A stretch of 64,000 nucleotides of DNA. It comes from Spiroplasma_E ixodetis_B (GTDB taxonomy: Bacteria; Bacillota_I; Bacilli_A; Mycoplasmatales; VBWQ01). A program made the translations under genes and the position numbers. Location of the stretch: positions 992,001 through 1,056,000 of the forward strand of contig NZ_AP028955.1 in the NCBI RefSeq assembly GCF_040369795.1, given 5' to 3'. Under the pieces are notes generated by a model that was given only the letters and a program-made list of their open reading frames with translations, did no database searches and had not been told where the DNA came from. The stretch's first letter is position 1. Each line of letters starts with the position of its first letter. This document shows, one piece after another, positions 41,011-52,935 of this stretch.

Positions 41011-41039
41011 ATCTTACAGAAAACAAAACCCAATGTCAA
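41011..41039 (-). promoter_or_regulatory. rRNA operon 2 promoter
   Basis: Minus strand TTGACA (41034-41039), 17-bp spacer, TAAGAT (41011-41016). The boxes and spacer differ from the operon 1 promoter, whereas the leader from 40880 to 41000 is nearly the same. Confidence 0.8.
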
Positions 41040-41308
41040 TCAAAATAATAGTAAAAATATAAATATTTTTTTCTTATAAAAAAATGGTTTAAATTTTACT
41101 AATATACTTAAGACATATTCCGTAAATAAATTTTTTAACAGTCAATTAATAAATTAATAAGGTGTTGATAAAAATGAATTTTGGAAATTTAAAAAAATTA
41201 AAAAATGAACAATTTTATAGATATTTTGGTATAAAACGTTTTCATTTTGATGAAATGTTAACAAAATTAATTGAAATAGAAAATATTAAAAAAAACTAAA
41301 GGTAGAAA

Positions 41309-42460
41309 AGACATATTCCGTAAATAAATTTAATCAATTGTCAATAATAATATTTATAAATTTTTTAGTGTTAATAATTATAGAAGTTAATATTTTTAAA
41401 AAAATACTTTAAAAATAAATTTATATTTCAAACACAAAAATTGTTAATATTGTTTTTATATTAACTTGATAAAAATTTAAATTTTTAAAAAAATATTTTT
41501 AATATTTTTTTATTTTAATGGTTTTGTTTTATTAAAAATTTCACAAAGTAAGTTAAATCTTAAGTACATAAGTCTAAATATACTTTTTCTACATTTATTT
41601 ATTAAAATTTTGAATCTTTTTAATCAAGCAAAAACATGTTCAACTTTAATTCTAATTTTTGAAATAATTTTGTTGTAGATTTTTTCTTGTTTAGTTAATT
41701 TTTTATTTTTAGTTTTTTTAATTGGTAATATAGTATTTTTATAAATATTTTGTATTCCTTGATATCCCAAATCACCAATAATTATTGTTTTTTCTGAAAA
41801 TTCAAGATTTTAATTTTTTAATATTTTAAAATCATGTACTTTTCCATTATCAGCAAAAATATCAACAATTTTTTTATTAAAAAAGTCATATATAATTTGA
41901 AATTTTATAGAAAACATTCAACTTTTACCAGAAAAATATTATAACTGTAGTTTTTTTTAGTTGGTCTTTTAATTTCAATTTCAGTTGAATCAATTAAATA
42001 AAATTGAAATTCATTTAAATCTTCTTGTTTTTTCTCAATTTTTGATTTATATTTTGTTTTTAAAAACTGATAATCTTTGTCATAACTAAGTTTATTTTCT
42101 ACTCAAGTAATATTTCAAAAACAAATTGATGCACTCATTTTATATTTAATACTCATTTGGAAAAAAGTATAATATTCTTTTCAGTATACTAAAGTCATCA
42201 TCAATCTTTCTTCAACTGAAAGTTTATATTTTCTACCTTTAGTTTTTTTTAAATTTTCTATTTCAATTAATTTTGTTAACATTTCATCAAAATGAAAACG
42301 TTTTATACCAAAATATCTATAAAATTGTTCATTTTTTAATTTTTTTAAATTTTCAAAATTCATTTTTATCAACGCCTTATTAATTTATTAATAAATAAAT
42401 TATAAAATAAATTTTAAATTATTAATTTACTTTTAAAAAATTTATTTATGGAATATGTCT
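41309..42460 (-). mobile_element. IS5-like element copy 4 (inner, 1152 bp), nested in the same family
   Basis: Complete ends with AAA duplications at 41306-41308 and 42461-42463, in opposite orientation to the host element. Long form. Confidence 0.93.
41510..42363 (-). pseudogene. IS5-family transposase, copy 4 inner
   Basis: orfA is open from 42361-42363 and keeps LIDSTEIE. The post-frameshift frame meets TAA (same Glu-to-stop change as the outer copy, near 41943), and another TAA occurs in orfB near 41815. Inactive. The shared stop shows that the inner and outer copies are close relatives. Confidence 0.85.
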
Positions 42461-43412
42461 AAAATATAAACTTTCAGTTGAAGAAAGATTGATGATGACT
42501 TTAGTATACTGAAAAGAATATTATACTTTTTTCCAAATGAGTATTAAATATAAAACGAGTGCATCAATTTGTTTTTGAAATATTACTTGAGTAGAAAATA
42601 AACTTAGTTATGACAAAGATTATCAGTTTTTAAAAACAAAATATAAATCAAAAATTGAGAAAAAACAAGAAGATTTAAATGAATTTCAATTTTATTTAAT
42701 TGATTCAACTGAAATTGAAATTAAAAGACCAACTAAAAAAAACTACAGTTATAATATTTTTCTGGTAAAAGTTGAATGTTTTCTATAAAATTTCAAATTA
42801 TATATGACTTTTTTAATAAAAAAATTGTTGATATTTTTGCTGATAATGGAAAAGTACATGATTTTCAAATATTAAAAAATTCAAATCTTGAATTTTCAGA
42901 AAAAACAATAATTATTGGTGATTTGGGATATCAAGGAATACAAAATATTTATAAAAATACTATATTACCAATTAAAAAAAATAAAGGTAGAAAATTAACT
43001 AAACAAGAAAAAATCTACAACAAAATTATTTCAAAAATTAGAATTAAAGTTGAACATGTTTTTGCTTGATTAAAAAGATTCAAAATTTTAATAAATAAAT
43101 GTAGAAAAAGTATATTTAGACTTATGCACTTAAGATTTAACTTACTTTGTGAAATTTTTAATAAAACAAAACCATTAAAATAAAAAAATATTTTTAATAT
43201 TTTTTTAAAAATTTAAATTTTTATCAAGTTAATATAAAAATAATATTAACAATTTTTGTGTTTGAAATATAAATTTATTTTTAAAGTATTTTTTTAAAAA
43301 TATTAACTTCTATAATTATTAACACTAAAAAATTTATAAATATTATTATTGACAATTGATTAAATTTATTTACGGAATATGTCTTTAGTAAAATTAAATT
43401 GCTTAATTAACT

Positions 43413-43450
43413 AAAAAACCATTTAAGAATTAGAACCTTAAATGGTTTTT
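43413..43450 (-). terminator. Rho-independent terminator after thrS
   Basis: AAAACCATTTAAG pairs with CTTAAATGGTTTT around a 9-base loop, followed by T residues on the minus strand. It starts 13 bp after the thrS stop. Confidence 0.85.
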
Positions 43451-43462
43451 TAATTTTTATAG

Positions 43463-45406
43463 TTATATTTTATTCTCAACTTGTTTTGTTAATAATTTTA
43501 AAAATTCTGATAAAGTAGCAATTTTACTTTCTTTTTGACCGTAATGACGATAACTTAAATTATTATTTTCTATTTCCTTATCACCAATAATAATTTGATA
43601 AGGAATTTTTTGAGTTTGTGTTTCAACAATACGTTTGCCAATAGTTCCACTGCTAATAATTTCAGTTCGTAAATTATGTTGTTTACAAGTTTGCAATAAT
43701 TTATTCGCATATTCTAAGGTTTTTTCTTTTTCATTTATTGGTAAAATTGCAATTTGCCTTGGTGCTAATCATAGTGGAAAAACGCCTTTATTTTGTTCTA
43801 ATAATGTGGCAATAAAACGTTCATATGTACCAATTAATCCTCGATGAACAATAACTGGATTTGTTTCATTATTATTTTCATCAATATAATTTAAATTAAA
43901 CTTTTTCGGTAATAAGAAATCAAATTGAATAGTAGATATTGTAATTTCATGACCTAATGCTGTTTTAATTTGAACATCAAATTTTGGTCCATAAAAAGCA
44001 GCCTCACCAATCATTGGTTTATACTCTAATTGTAATTCATCTAAAACTTCACTTAATGCTGTTTCTGCCTGATTTCACATTTTATCATCATTAAAATATT
44101 TTTCTTTATCAGCAGGATCTCGTAAAGATAATGATAAATAATCAATTTTAATATTTAAAGTTTTTAAAACCTCAGCAATTAACTGATAACAACGTTTAAA
44201 CTCTGTTTTCATTTGATCAAATCTAACAAAAATATGAGAATCAGTTAATTCCATGCTTCTCACTCGTTCTAAACCAGTTAAAGCCCCACTTGCTTCATAA
44301 CGATATAATAAAGCATGCTCACTTAAACGCAAAGGTAAATCTTTATAACTACGAAGAGCACTTTTATAAATCATACAGTGATGAGGACAAGTCATCGGTC
44401 TTAATACCAATTGTTCTTCTGATAGTTCTGCTTTTTGTATTGGAGTGAACATATTTTCACGATAATGATCTCAATGACCACTTTTTTTATATAATTCAAC
44501 AGAGCCTAAAACTGGTGTCGCTACTTCTTGATAATCTCACATAAATTCTTGTTTTCTCAAATATTTCTGCAAAACTTTTTTAATAACCATACCATTTGGT
44601 AAAAATATAGGTAATCCTTTACCACAATCATCATTAAAAGTAAAAATATTTAATTCTTTACCTAGTTTGCGATGATCACGATTTTTTCGTTCTTCAAGTT
44701 CATTAAGTTTATCTACTAATTTTACTTTTGAATAATCACAAATGCCAGAAATACGCTGTAATTGTTTGTTTTTATCATTTCCTAATCAATATGCACCAGT
44801 AATACTTAATAATTTAAAATCTTTTATTGATGAAGAATCATTAATAGCAACACCCGATGCCACTACTAAAGTCTTATTATCAACTAAATAAGAGCATTTT
44901 AATCCATTAACATGATTTAATTTAATATATTCTAAAGCAAAAGGATTGTCTTTATGAGTTTTTAAAGATTCTTCTTTAGTTTGACAAACTCTTTTAATTT
45001 CAATATTTTTTATTAAAATTTCACGCATTTTCTCTTCAATTTTAATTAATTCATCATTAGAAAGTCGCTTTTCATAATCAAAATCTAAATAAAAACCATT
45101 ATCATTAGTATTAGCAATCGTAATTAACGCTTGTGGATACATTAATTTAATAGTATGAACTAAAATCATAGAACATCCATAATTTAAAATAGTTCATCCT
45201 AAAGCATCATCTTTTTTAATAAACTTGATTTCAGCATCTTCTTTAATTTCTAAATATAAATCTTTTAATTGTCCATTCAGAGTAAAAGCAATAATTGAAG
45301 AATCTATATTTTCATTTTCCTGTTTTAATAATTGATAACCAGTAATTGGATTTTCAATATTATAAGTCATCGTTTTGCCATTTAATTTAATTACATTAAT
45401 TTTCAT
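43463..45406 (-). CDS. thrS: Threonyl-tRNA synthetase
   Basis: A 647-residue class II synthetase charging tRNA-Thr. Order: TGS domain (residues 1-62), editing domain (65-220; the usual HxxxH pair is not obvious, the text reads NYGCSMILVHTIKLMYP), and catalytic core. The core shows the zinc Cys in RPMTCPHHCMIY, motif 2 RYEASGALTGLERVR and motif 3 HRGLIGTYERFIATLLE. The anticodon-binding domain starts near LAPRQIAILPI. Intact under code 4. Where bacterial enzymes have HSxxHLL in the editing site this one differs, so editing may be impaired. Followed by a terminator, 43 bp after pyk. Confidence 0.96.
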
Positions 45407-45449
45407 GTTTTACCTAATTCCTTTTCTAATTTACCTCAGTAGTACTAGG

Positions 45450-46856
45450 TTATTTGACAATAAAAGTTGTAAAAGGATTAGTATTATTATTAATATCTAC
45501 TACTAATACTTTTGATTTAGTAGGGATTATATAAGTGCTACTAATGCTTTTAACTAATTGCGAAGAATTACTTAATTCTGCTGGAATTCCTTCAGCTGCT
45601 AAAAAAGTATAAATTCCAAAGTTTATTGCAAATTTATTATAATCAATAACATTATTAACAATAGGAATTATATAAACTGGCAAATGAGCATTAGCAATAG
45701 TTCTAATATAATTACTATCTTGACTATTAGTAATTAAATATTGTGGTTTTTCTTCAATAATTTTTTTAATAGTTTTAGCAACTAATTGATCTTTTGTATG
45801 CAATAAATCAGTAGCAATTTTACTCTGTTCTTGATGACTTTCAGCATCAACAAGAATTTTACTCATTATTGCAATTGATAACACAGGATAGTTACCATTG
45901 GCAGATTCACCCGATAACATTGTACATGTTGTTCCCCAATCCATAGCAACCCAAACATCAGTAACTTCAGCGCGTGTTGGATGAGGATTATCTATCATTG
46001 AATCTAACATTTGCGTAGCAACAATTATCGGTTTGTTAACAGTACGACATTTTTTAATTCATTCACGTTCTAAAAAAGGAACTTTTTCAAAAGGAATTTC
46101 AACTCCTAAATCACCACGAGCAACCATAATAGCATCTGATTCTTTTAAAATGCCATCAAAATTATTAACTGCTAATTGTGATTCAATTTTAGCAATGATT
46201 TGAATATGTTTACCATCATTATCATCTAAAACTTTGCGGATTTCTTTAATATCAGCTTCTGAACAAACAAATGATGCAGCAACATAATCTACTTTTTGCT
46301 GACAACCAAAAATTAAATCTGCTCTATCTTTTTCAGAAATAAAAGGTAAAGACAATTTAACATTTGGAATATTAATAGCACGACGATCTTTAATAGTATG
46401 TGTATTTAAAGCATGACAAATAACAGTATGATCTTTAACCGCTGTAACCTTTAATGTTAATTTACCATCATCTACTAGTAAATTATCATTAACTTTAATA
46501 TCTTTTGCTAAATTACCATAATTTACAGAAAACTTATCGGCAGTACCAATAATCTCTTTATTGTCAATTATAGTAATAATTTCATTTTTTTTGATTTCTA
46601 CACTACCCTTTGTAAAGGTATGTGTTCTAACTTCTGGACCTCTAGTATCTAACATAATAGCAACTGGTACATTTAATTGTTTAGATACTTCTCTAATCAT
46701 TAAAACCCTTGCTAAATGTTCATCATGAGTACCATGAGAAAAATTTAAACGCCCACAAATTGAGCCATTTTCTATTAGTTGTTTAATAACATCAGCAGAA
46801 TTTGAAGCAGGTCCTAAAGTAGTTACACATTTAGTTCTTTTTATAATTGATATCAA
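45450..46856 (-). CDS. pyk: Pyruvate kinase
   Basis: About 468 residues; makes ATP and pyruvate from phosphoenolpyruvate. Signatures: TLGPASNS at the N-terminus, GRLNFSHGTH, MLDTRGPEVR, the catalytic region IIAKIESQLAVNNFDGIL and DAIMVARGDLGVEIP, then TCTMLSGESANGNYP. I prefer the TTG at 46854-46856 because AGAGGTG lies six bases before it; a GTG at 46863-46865 is the alternative. It follows pfkA by about 18 bp, so the two are co-transcribed. Confidence 0.95.
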
Positions 46857-46874
46857 ATTATTCACCTCTTTTTA

Positions 46875-47927
46875 TTAAGTATTTTTTTTAAAAATAACTC
46901 CTGACAAACGTAAAATTTTATTAGCGACGTTATTTTTATTTATTGAAGGTGTGTTTAATGCATCTTGAATTTCAATAGCTACTAATTTATTATCTTGTAA
47001 TCCAATACAAATACTAGATTTATTACTATTTGCAAATCTTTCGGCAGCAAAAATACCCATCATTGTTGCTAAATAACGATCAAATGCACTTGGTGTTCCC
47101 CCACGTTGAATTTGACCCAATATTACTGCTCTTGTTTCACAATCAGTATCTTTTTCAATGATTTTAGCTATTTTATTAACATCATATTGACGTTCAGTTA
47201 CTACTATTACTAATGAACGACGTTGTTTTTTAGTGTACAACTGTTTAATAATATCAATCAATGACTGTTCTCCAATTCCTAAATCTTTAGTTGCAACTAA
47301 ATCACAATTTGCAGCAGCAGCACTATGAAGAGCAAGGTCACCACAATTACGACCCATTACTTCAACAATCATAATTCTTCCATGAGAATTAGCGGTTTGA
47401 CGAATTTTATCAAGATTTTCAACAATTGTATTAAGAGCGGTATCAAAACCAATAGTAAACTCACTTGAACTAATATCATTATCAATAGTACCTGGAATAC
47501 CCACGCATTGAATAGCTGCTTCATTACTTAATTTTTGCAAACCATTATATGTGCCATCACCACCAATAGCAATTAAACCTTCAATTTTTTTATATTTTAA
47601 AATTTCAATACATTTTTTACGAGTTTCTTCTTGCTCAAATTCTCTAAAACGAGCAGACCCAATGATTGTTCCCCCCATCTCAGTTCCTAGATCAATTAAA
47701 TTTGCTCAATTGTTATCAATAACATGAATGTCATTTGTCATTATTCCTTTATAACCATTTTTTATTAAAACTAATTCAAATGGTCTTTTATCAGTAGTAG
47801 CAATTTTACTATTTTCATGATTTATACCACGAAAAGTCTTATATACTGCATTAATAACATTATTCATACCTGGTGAATCACCACCAGAAGTTAAGATTCC
47901 AATTCTTCTTTTATTTAATTCTTGCAT
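46875..47927 (-). CDS. pfkA: ATP-dependent 6-phosphofructokinase
   Basis: 350 residues. Phosphorylates fructose-6-phosphate. Motifs: ILTSGGDSPGMNNVI (ATP site), AIGGDGTYNGLQKL, catalytic GIPGTIDNDISSSEFTIGFD, VEVMGRNCGDLAL and LGQIQRGGTPSAFDR. Slightly longer than the 320-residue bacterial norm, with an insert of about 20 residues (NHENSKIATTDKRP) near residue 40. ATG preceded by GAGAGGATGA. First gene of the pfkA-pyk pair. Confidence 0.95.
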
Positions 47928-48033
47928 ATTTAGTCATCCTCTCTTCTAATTACATTATTTTAGTGATAATTATTATAATTTGTTTAAAATTAAAAAGGAT
48001 ATCAGTAAATTTAATCATAAAATATGATTTTAA

Positions 48034-49338
48034 TTAATTAATATTATAAAATACATCGTCACCTAAAAATTTAGCTTGATCTACTAAATCAGCTTCAATT
48101 GTTAATAAACGATTGTATTTTGCAACACGATCAGTTCTTGACATTGAACCTGTTTTAATTTGTCCAGTATTAAAAGCTACTGCTAAGTCAGCAATCATTG
48201 TATCTTCAGTTTCCCCAGAACGATGAGATACTACTGCCGTTCACCCAGCTTTTTGACACATTTCAATAGCTTCCATAGTTTCAGTTAATGTTCCAATTTG
48301 ATTTAATTTAATTAATGCTGAATTAGCAACGTTTTTAATAATTCCTTCTTTAATAATTTTTGGATTAGTAACGAATAAATCATCACCAACAACTTGGAAT
48401 TTACCTTCTGATTTTTCTAATAATAATTTAAATCCTTCTCAATCACCTTCAGCCAAACCATCTTCAATTGAAATAATTGGATATTTTTTAGTTAAATGAA
48501 CTAAATAATCTACTAGTTGCGCTGAAGTTAATAATTTTTCAGTATTTTTACTTTTACCATCTTTATTACCAAAAACATATTTACCATTTTTATAAATCTC
48601 TGATGATGCACAGTCCATAGCAATTTTTATATCTTTATTTTGAGTATAACCCGCTTTTTTAATAGCTTCAACAATTAAATCTAATGCTTCTTCGGTTGAT
48701 TTTAAATTAGGAGCAAAACCACCTTCATCACCAACTGCAGTAACTAAACCCTTACCTTTTAAAATACTTTTTAAAGCATGAAAAGTTTCGGCAGCCATTT
48801 GGATTGCCTTTGAAAATGTTTTAGCACCAACTGGCATTATTAAAAATTCTTGAAAGTCAATATTATTATCAGCATGAGCACCACCATTAATTACATTTAA
48901 CATTGGGACTGGCAACTGACAAGCATTAGCACCACCTAAGTATGTATATAAGGGCACATATAATTCATCAGCGGCAGCTTTAGCAACTGCTAATGATACC
49001 CCTAAAATAGCATTGGCACCTAATTTTGTTTTATTTTCTGTTCCATCTAACTTAATCATTGTTTGATCAATTAATCTTTGATTAGTAACTTCCAAACCAA
49101 TAATAGCTTCGGCAATATTTTCATTAATATTTTTAATGGCTTTCATAACACCAAGTCCACCATAAACTTTAGTATCTTTGTCTCGTAGTTCTAAAGCTTC
49201 TCTAGTACCTGTTGAAGCGCCTGATGGCACTAAAGCAAGCCCGTATCCACCATCTTCAGTTCAACATTCAACTTGAATAGTTGGATTTCCTCTTGAGTCT
49301 ATTACTTGTAGTGCTCTAATATCAATAATGCAAGACAT
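48034..49338 (-). CDS. eno: Enolase
   Basis: 434 residues; converts 2-phosphoglycerate to phosphoenolpyruvate. Signatures: ALQVIDSRGNPTIQVE, LVPSGASTGTREALELRD, MLNVINGGAHADNNIDFQEF, TAVGDEGGFAPNL, ISIEDGLAEGDWEGF (Mg ligands), LIKLNQIGTLTETMEAI and VVSHRSGETED. Intact, with TGA Trp codons at conserved Trp positions. It starts 106 bp upstream of pfkA; promoter not obvious. Confidence 0.97.
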
Positions 49339-49409
49339 ATTTGTTAATTCCTTCTTTCTTTAATATTTCACTAATTATTATACAGAAAAAAATATTGTTT
49401 AGAATCAAA

Positions 49410-49437
49410 AAAGCACAAATAAAAAATATTTGTGCTT
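49410..49437 (-). terminator. Rho-independent terminator
   Basis: AAGCACAAATA and TATTTGTGCTT form a stem around a short A-rich loop, 20 bp past the stop of the large unknown protein at 49458. The minus strand then reads TTTTTTGATTC. Confidence 0.75.
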
Positions 49438-49457
49438 CTAAAATAATGATGATTTAA

Positions 49458-51797
49458 TTACATTTGTTGTTGTTGTGGATGTTGAGTTGTACTACTTGGT
49501 AATGATGCTCCATTAACTTTAGCAGCAGTATCACTATTTCATGATTTTGGAGTTACTCCATCATCTTCTGGTATTAAACTTTCGGGATTATTAAGAGCAG
49601 TAACTATTGTTTCCATTAATTCATCAGTTTCAATCGTTTTTTGATTAAAATTATTACTATCAGATAAATCTTTCCTATTAATAGTTACATTTTGTTTTAA
49701 TTCATCTCTATAAAAAGTATAAATTATACTTTTAAAATTATCATCTTTATCAAAAGTTAAAGAAAAATCAACTTCATTTTTAGCTAAATATGATAATGCA
49801 CGAATTTGTTCATGACTAAGTTTCACTTCTGCTTTTAATGGAATTCCAAGTTCATCATTACATAAAACATAACATTTTCCATTAAAAATATTAAAATTAA
49901 AAGTTTTAGTATTTTTTGAAAATAAGTTTGGTTTTAAATCAGGTATTGGCGTTACTGTTCTTGCTTCTGATACTCTTACTTTTGCTTTTTGATTTATGGT
50001 ACTAAGTTGTTCTTTATCTTCATCACTTAACTTATTAGAGCAATTTACTTTCTTATTATTTTTATCAAAATAATATGCTCTTAAAAATTTACCATCACAC
50101 TTATTAAATAAAATAACAGTATTTGCTTTTTTATTTTGATATATTAAATTATTCAAAATATCATTTTCATCTTTTTCTAATTTTAATTTTTTATCCAATG
50201 TTTGCTCATCAGTTGTTATATTTAAATCTCATAATTCTCTACTATCATCTCATTTTAAATTAATAACATTTTTAACGATAACTGGAGATAATTTTGTACT
50301 TGGTGGTTCTGGTTGTGTTGCCTGTTCATCAATAGCTCTTGCCACTTTAACTTGTGCTCCATTTTCTCCACAATGAATACCATTTAATTTGATAGGAAAT
50401 AAATTATTATTTACAAAACTTTTTCTTAATTCCGATAAAGAAATTGTTCCAATACATTGTAGTTGATTTTGATCAGCAATAACTACTCATTTTTCTAATA
50501 AATTATTACTTGGGTTTTTTGCAAAGTATACTTTTTGATACTTACCAGCAACTTCTATATCATTTCATATATTTTTATTTTCTTGAGAAAGTTCTTGTTC
50601 AAAAATTACATTTTCTGGATCTGATTTAGAATCTGATATTTTTATTTTACCATCTTCTATTACTAAACTATACAAACCTTCTATGCTATTATTTTGCAAT
50701 GTTTCAGAGATATTATTTGCAATCTGTAAAGGTTCAGGTAAATATTCTGGTAACACTTCTGGTGCATTTACTAAAAAACGCATAGCAACAATATCAATTT
50801 CTTGTTGTTCTTCTTTAAGAAGAGATGCTAATCCATTATTAATTGTTGGTTCTATAGTAAATCCTAATTGCGGAGGAATACTTAATGCTTTTAAATCATC
50901 AAATTGCTGGTCAGTTAAAGGATTAAATTCATATGCTTGATATCTTAGATTGTCATGAAATGAACCTGGAATAACCGTTGATGTTATTTTATAGGTTTCT
51001 CAAAAAATTTCTCCATTTTCGTTAATCTTTTTATTTAAATAAAAAATATAATTATCATTAATATTTTGAGCAGTTGTTGAGATTTTAAAATTATCATTTG
51101 GGTCAGTAACATTTTTAATAAAAATTTCATTTCCTTGACGATAAATAAAATAGTCTTTTTCAACATTCACTAAGTTTAAATGTTTTTTAAAATCTTCGAT
51201 CATTCTACTATTTGAATAATAACCATTAATTTTATAGTGTTTCACATCTCAAACTGGGTTTGGTTGCTCAAATGGATTTTGCAATTCTGGAACATCTAAT
51301 AAACTATTAATCTTTTGATTAATTAAAACATCATTTTCTTTAAACAGTCCAGAATTTATAAAAATTCCATTAAATTCTGATAATTTTATACTTCCTAATA
51401 ATCCTAATTCAGGTCTTATTTCACCTTGAGATTCATCAAATAAAATTTTATATATTTTAATTTTAGTATTGTCAGTTTCATCTTCGAAAAAAACTAACTG
51501 ATCTTTTTTAAATAAACTTTGATCATTTTGAGTTAATGATTCATCACTAATAAATATAGTATTAACTAATGAACCACTATCAACAACAAATTTTCCATCT
51601 TGATTTAAACTAACTATTTTTTTTACTTTTAATGGATTAATCTCGAAAGAAGAATTCTTCAAAATATTAAGTGTATTCTTTTTTGAATATAGTTCATCCT
51701 CTACTTCAATAGCACTATCTTCAACATCACTTATTTCTGATTGATATATATTTCTCATAATGTTTGTAAATCATTTAAAATTTTCCATTAGTGGCAT
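49458..51797 (-). CDS. Large modular protein of unknown function (779 aa)
   Basis: A single frame from ATG 51795-51797 (AAGGAG nine bases upstream) to TAA 49458-49460, with about ten TGA Trp codons. No signal peptide or membrane helix is seen, so it is probably cytoplasmic. The sequence is rich in beta-type and charged text. Internal repetition is visible: QLVFFEDETDNTKIKIYKIL then GSIKLSEFNGIFINSGLF near residues 97-145 resembles KVYFAKNPSNNLLEKWVVIA then GTISLSELRKSFVNNNLF near 419-460. Similar text also occurs in the next gene upstream. The C-terminus is Pro/Gln-rich. I do not recognise the family. Confidence 0.8.
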
Positions 51798-51825
51798 TTT
51801 TATTTTTCTCCTTTAATTATTACGT

Positions 51826-52746
51826 TTATGGTGTTGGTGTAGATAAAACTGACTTAGCACTTTGTTCTACTGGTTTTGATGGTGTTTCAGTACCATTAAC
51901 TTCTTTTGTAGGAAAAGAATTATTACTTTGTACTTCTTTTTTAGGTGCAACAGAATTATTTTGTGAATGTTGTGAATGTAAAGAAGAGGCTGTACTAATT
52001 ACTCTTTCAAAAGTATCAATTAATTTTTCATCAATTTTTATATCTTTCCACTTATGAGTCTGTTTATCAATAATATATGCAAACAAAATCTTTCCATTTT
52101 TATCAACTTCAATATTTATACTACCATTACGAGGACATTTTTTGGATACAAAGTTTTTAAATTCCTTAGCATCATTTACATCTACAGGAACAATTGTTTT
52201 GTTTTTATCATCAATAAACAAATAACACGTTCCATTTTCAGCAAATGATAATTTCATAGGTTCTTCAGATCTTTTTATAATATTAACATTAAGATCATCT
52301 AACTCTTCTTTATATTCTTCATTATTTAAATTATTGGATTCTGATTCAGTTTTTAATAATAATGCTGGTAATTCTTTTTTACCTAAATATTCAAGAATAA
52401 TCTTATCATTTTCTTTTTTAGTTCGATATAAATGTACTAGAGAACTATCTAATTTTTCTTTTACTATTACTAGTTGTTGTAATTTATCACTATTAATTGC
52501 TAAAGGTGGTTGTTGAATAATACTAACGTTTTCATCATTAGTATTTTTTACTAAACGTCCATTTTCATCTATATATACAAGTTCAATAATATATTCTTTT
52601 AAACTACTATCCAATTGTGTTTTTATATCATCAATCTTAACTTCCGAACTATTTAAAGTTATATTGGGTGATGATTCATCTTTTTTAGAACTTAATGATT
52701 TTTGTAGAAAGTCATTAAGTTCTCGATATTCTACTGTTTCTGGCAT
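51826..52746 (-). CDS. Modular protein of unknown function (306 aa)
   Basis: ATG with a strong GGAGGT ribosome site. No signal peptide or membrane helix. About residues 90-125 read LVIVKEKLDSSLVHLYRTKK and then ILEYLGKKEL, resembling the repeated module of the 779-residue protein 28 bp downstream. A second resemblance is GTCYLFIDDKNKTIVPVDV against GKCYVLCNDELGIPLKAEV. The last 55 residues are Ser/Asn/Pro-rich and disordered (from HSQHSQNNSVAPKK). The two genes form an operon inserted between eno and gpmI. Function unknown. Confidence 0.78.
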   Translation of the reverse strand: MPETVEYRELNDFLQKSLSSKKDESSPNITLNSSEVKIDDIKTQLDSSLKEYIIELVYIDENGRLVKNTNDENVSIIQQPPLAINSDKLQQLVIVKEKLDSSLVHLYRTKKENDKIILEYLGKKELPALLLKTESESNNLNNEEYKEELDDLNVNIIKRSEEPMKLSFAENGTCYLFIDDKNKTIVPVDVNDAKEFKNFVSKKCPRNGSINIEVDKNGKILFAYIIDKQTHKWKDIKIDEKLIDTFERVISTASSLHSQHSQNNSVAPKKEVQSNNSFPTKEVNGTETPSKPVEQSAKSVLSTPTP

Positions 52747-52935
52747 ACTTTACCTCCAGAATTTTTAATAAATGTATAAATTTCCAAAATATAAAAGCTA
52801 AATATAATAAAACCCTTATATTTATTTAAAAAAATAAAAGGGGAAACACTATATTTAATTAATATTCCTATATTTTAATACTTTTATATTCTTAAAACAA
52901 GCACTTATCAATAAAAATAAAAAATCAATATATTT

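Larger units (their letters stand above)
41174..43183 (+). pseudogene. IS5-family transposase, copy 4 outer, interrupted
   Basis: orfA begins at 41174 and is cut after about 45 codons by the nested copy. It resumes at 42461 (KYKLSVEERL). TAA replaces the Glu codon after the frameshift site (near 42750), so the orfB fusion would end at once even without the insertion. orfB body open to 43183. Confidence 0.85.
41111..43384 (+). mobile_element. IS5-like element copy 4 (outer, long form) carrying a nested copy
   Basis: Outer ends AGACATATTCCG at 41111 and GGAATATGTCT at 43384 are flanked by TTA duplications (41108-41110 and 43385-43387). A reverse-oriented copy sits inside at 41309-42460. Without it the outer element is about 1119 bp, with 32 bp lost near its left end. 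It includes the 113-bp 3' segment. Confidence 0.92.

Noticed and set aside
50683..52516. Several plus-strand frames of 60-88 codons
   Set aside because: Antisense shadows of the two modular proteins on the minus strand.
52800..52850. Possible terminator after the modular-protein/gpmI boundary (CCCTTAT...AAAAGGGG)
   Set aside because: The stem is imperfect and interrupted by long A/T runs; not convincing.
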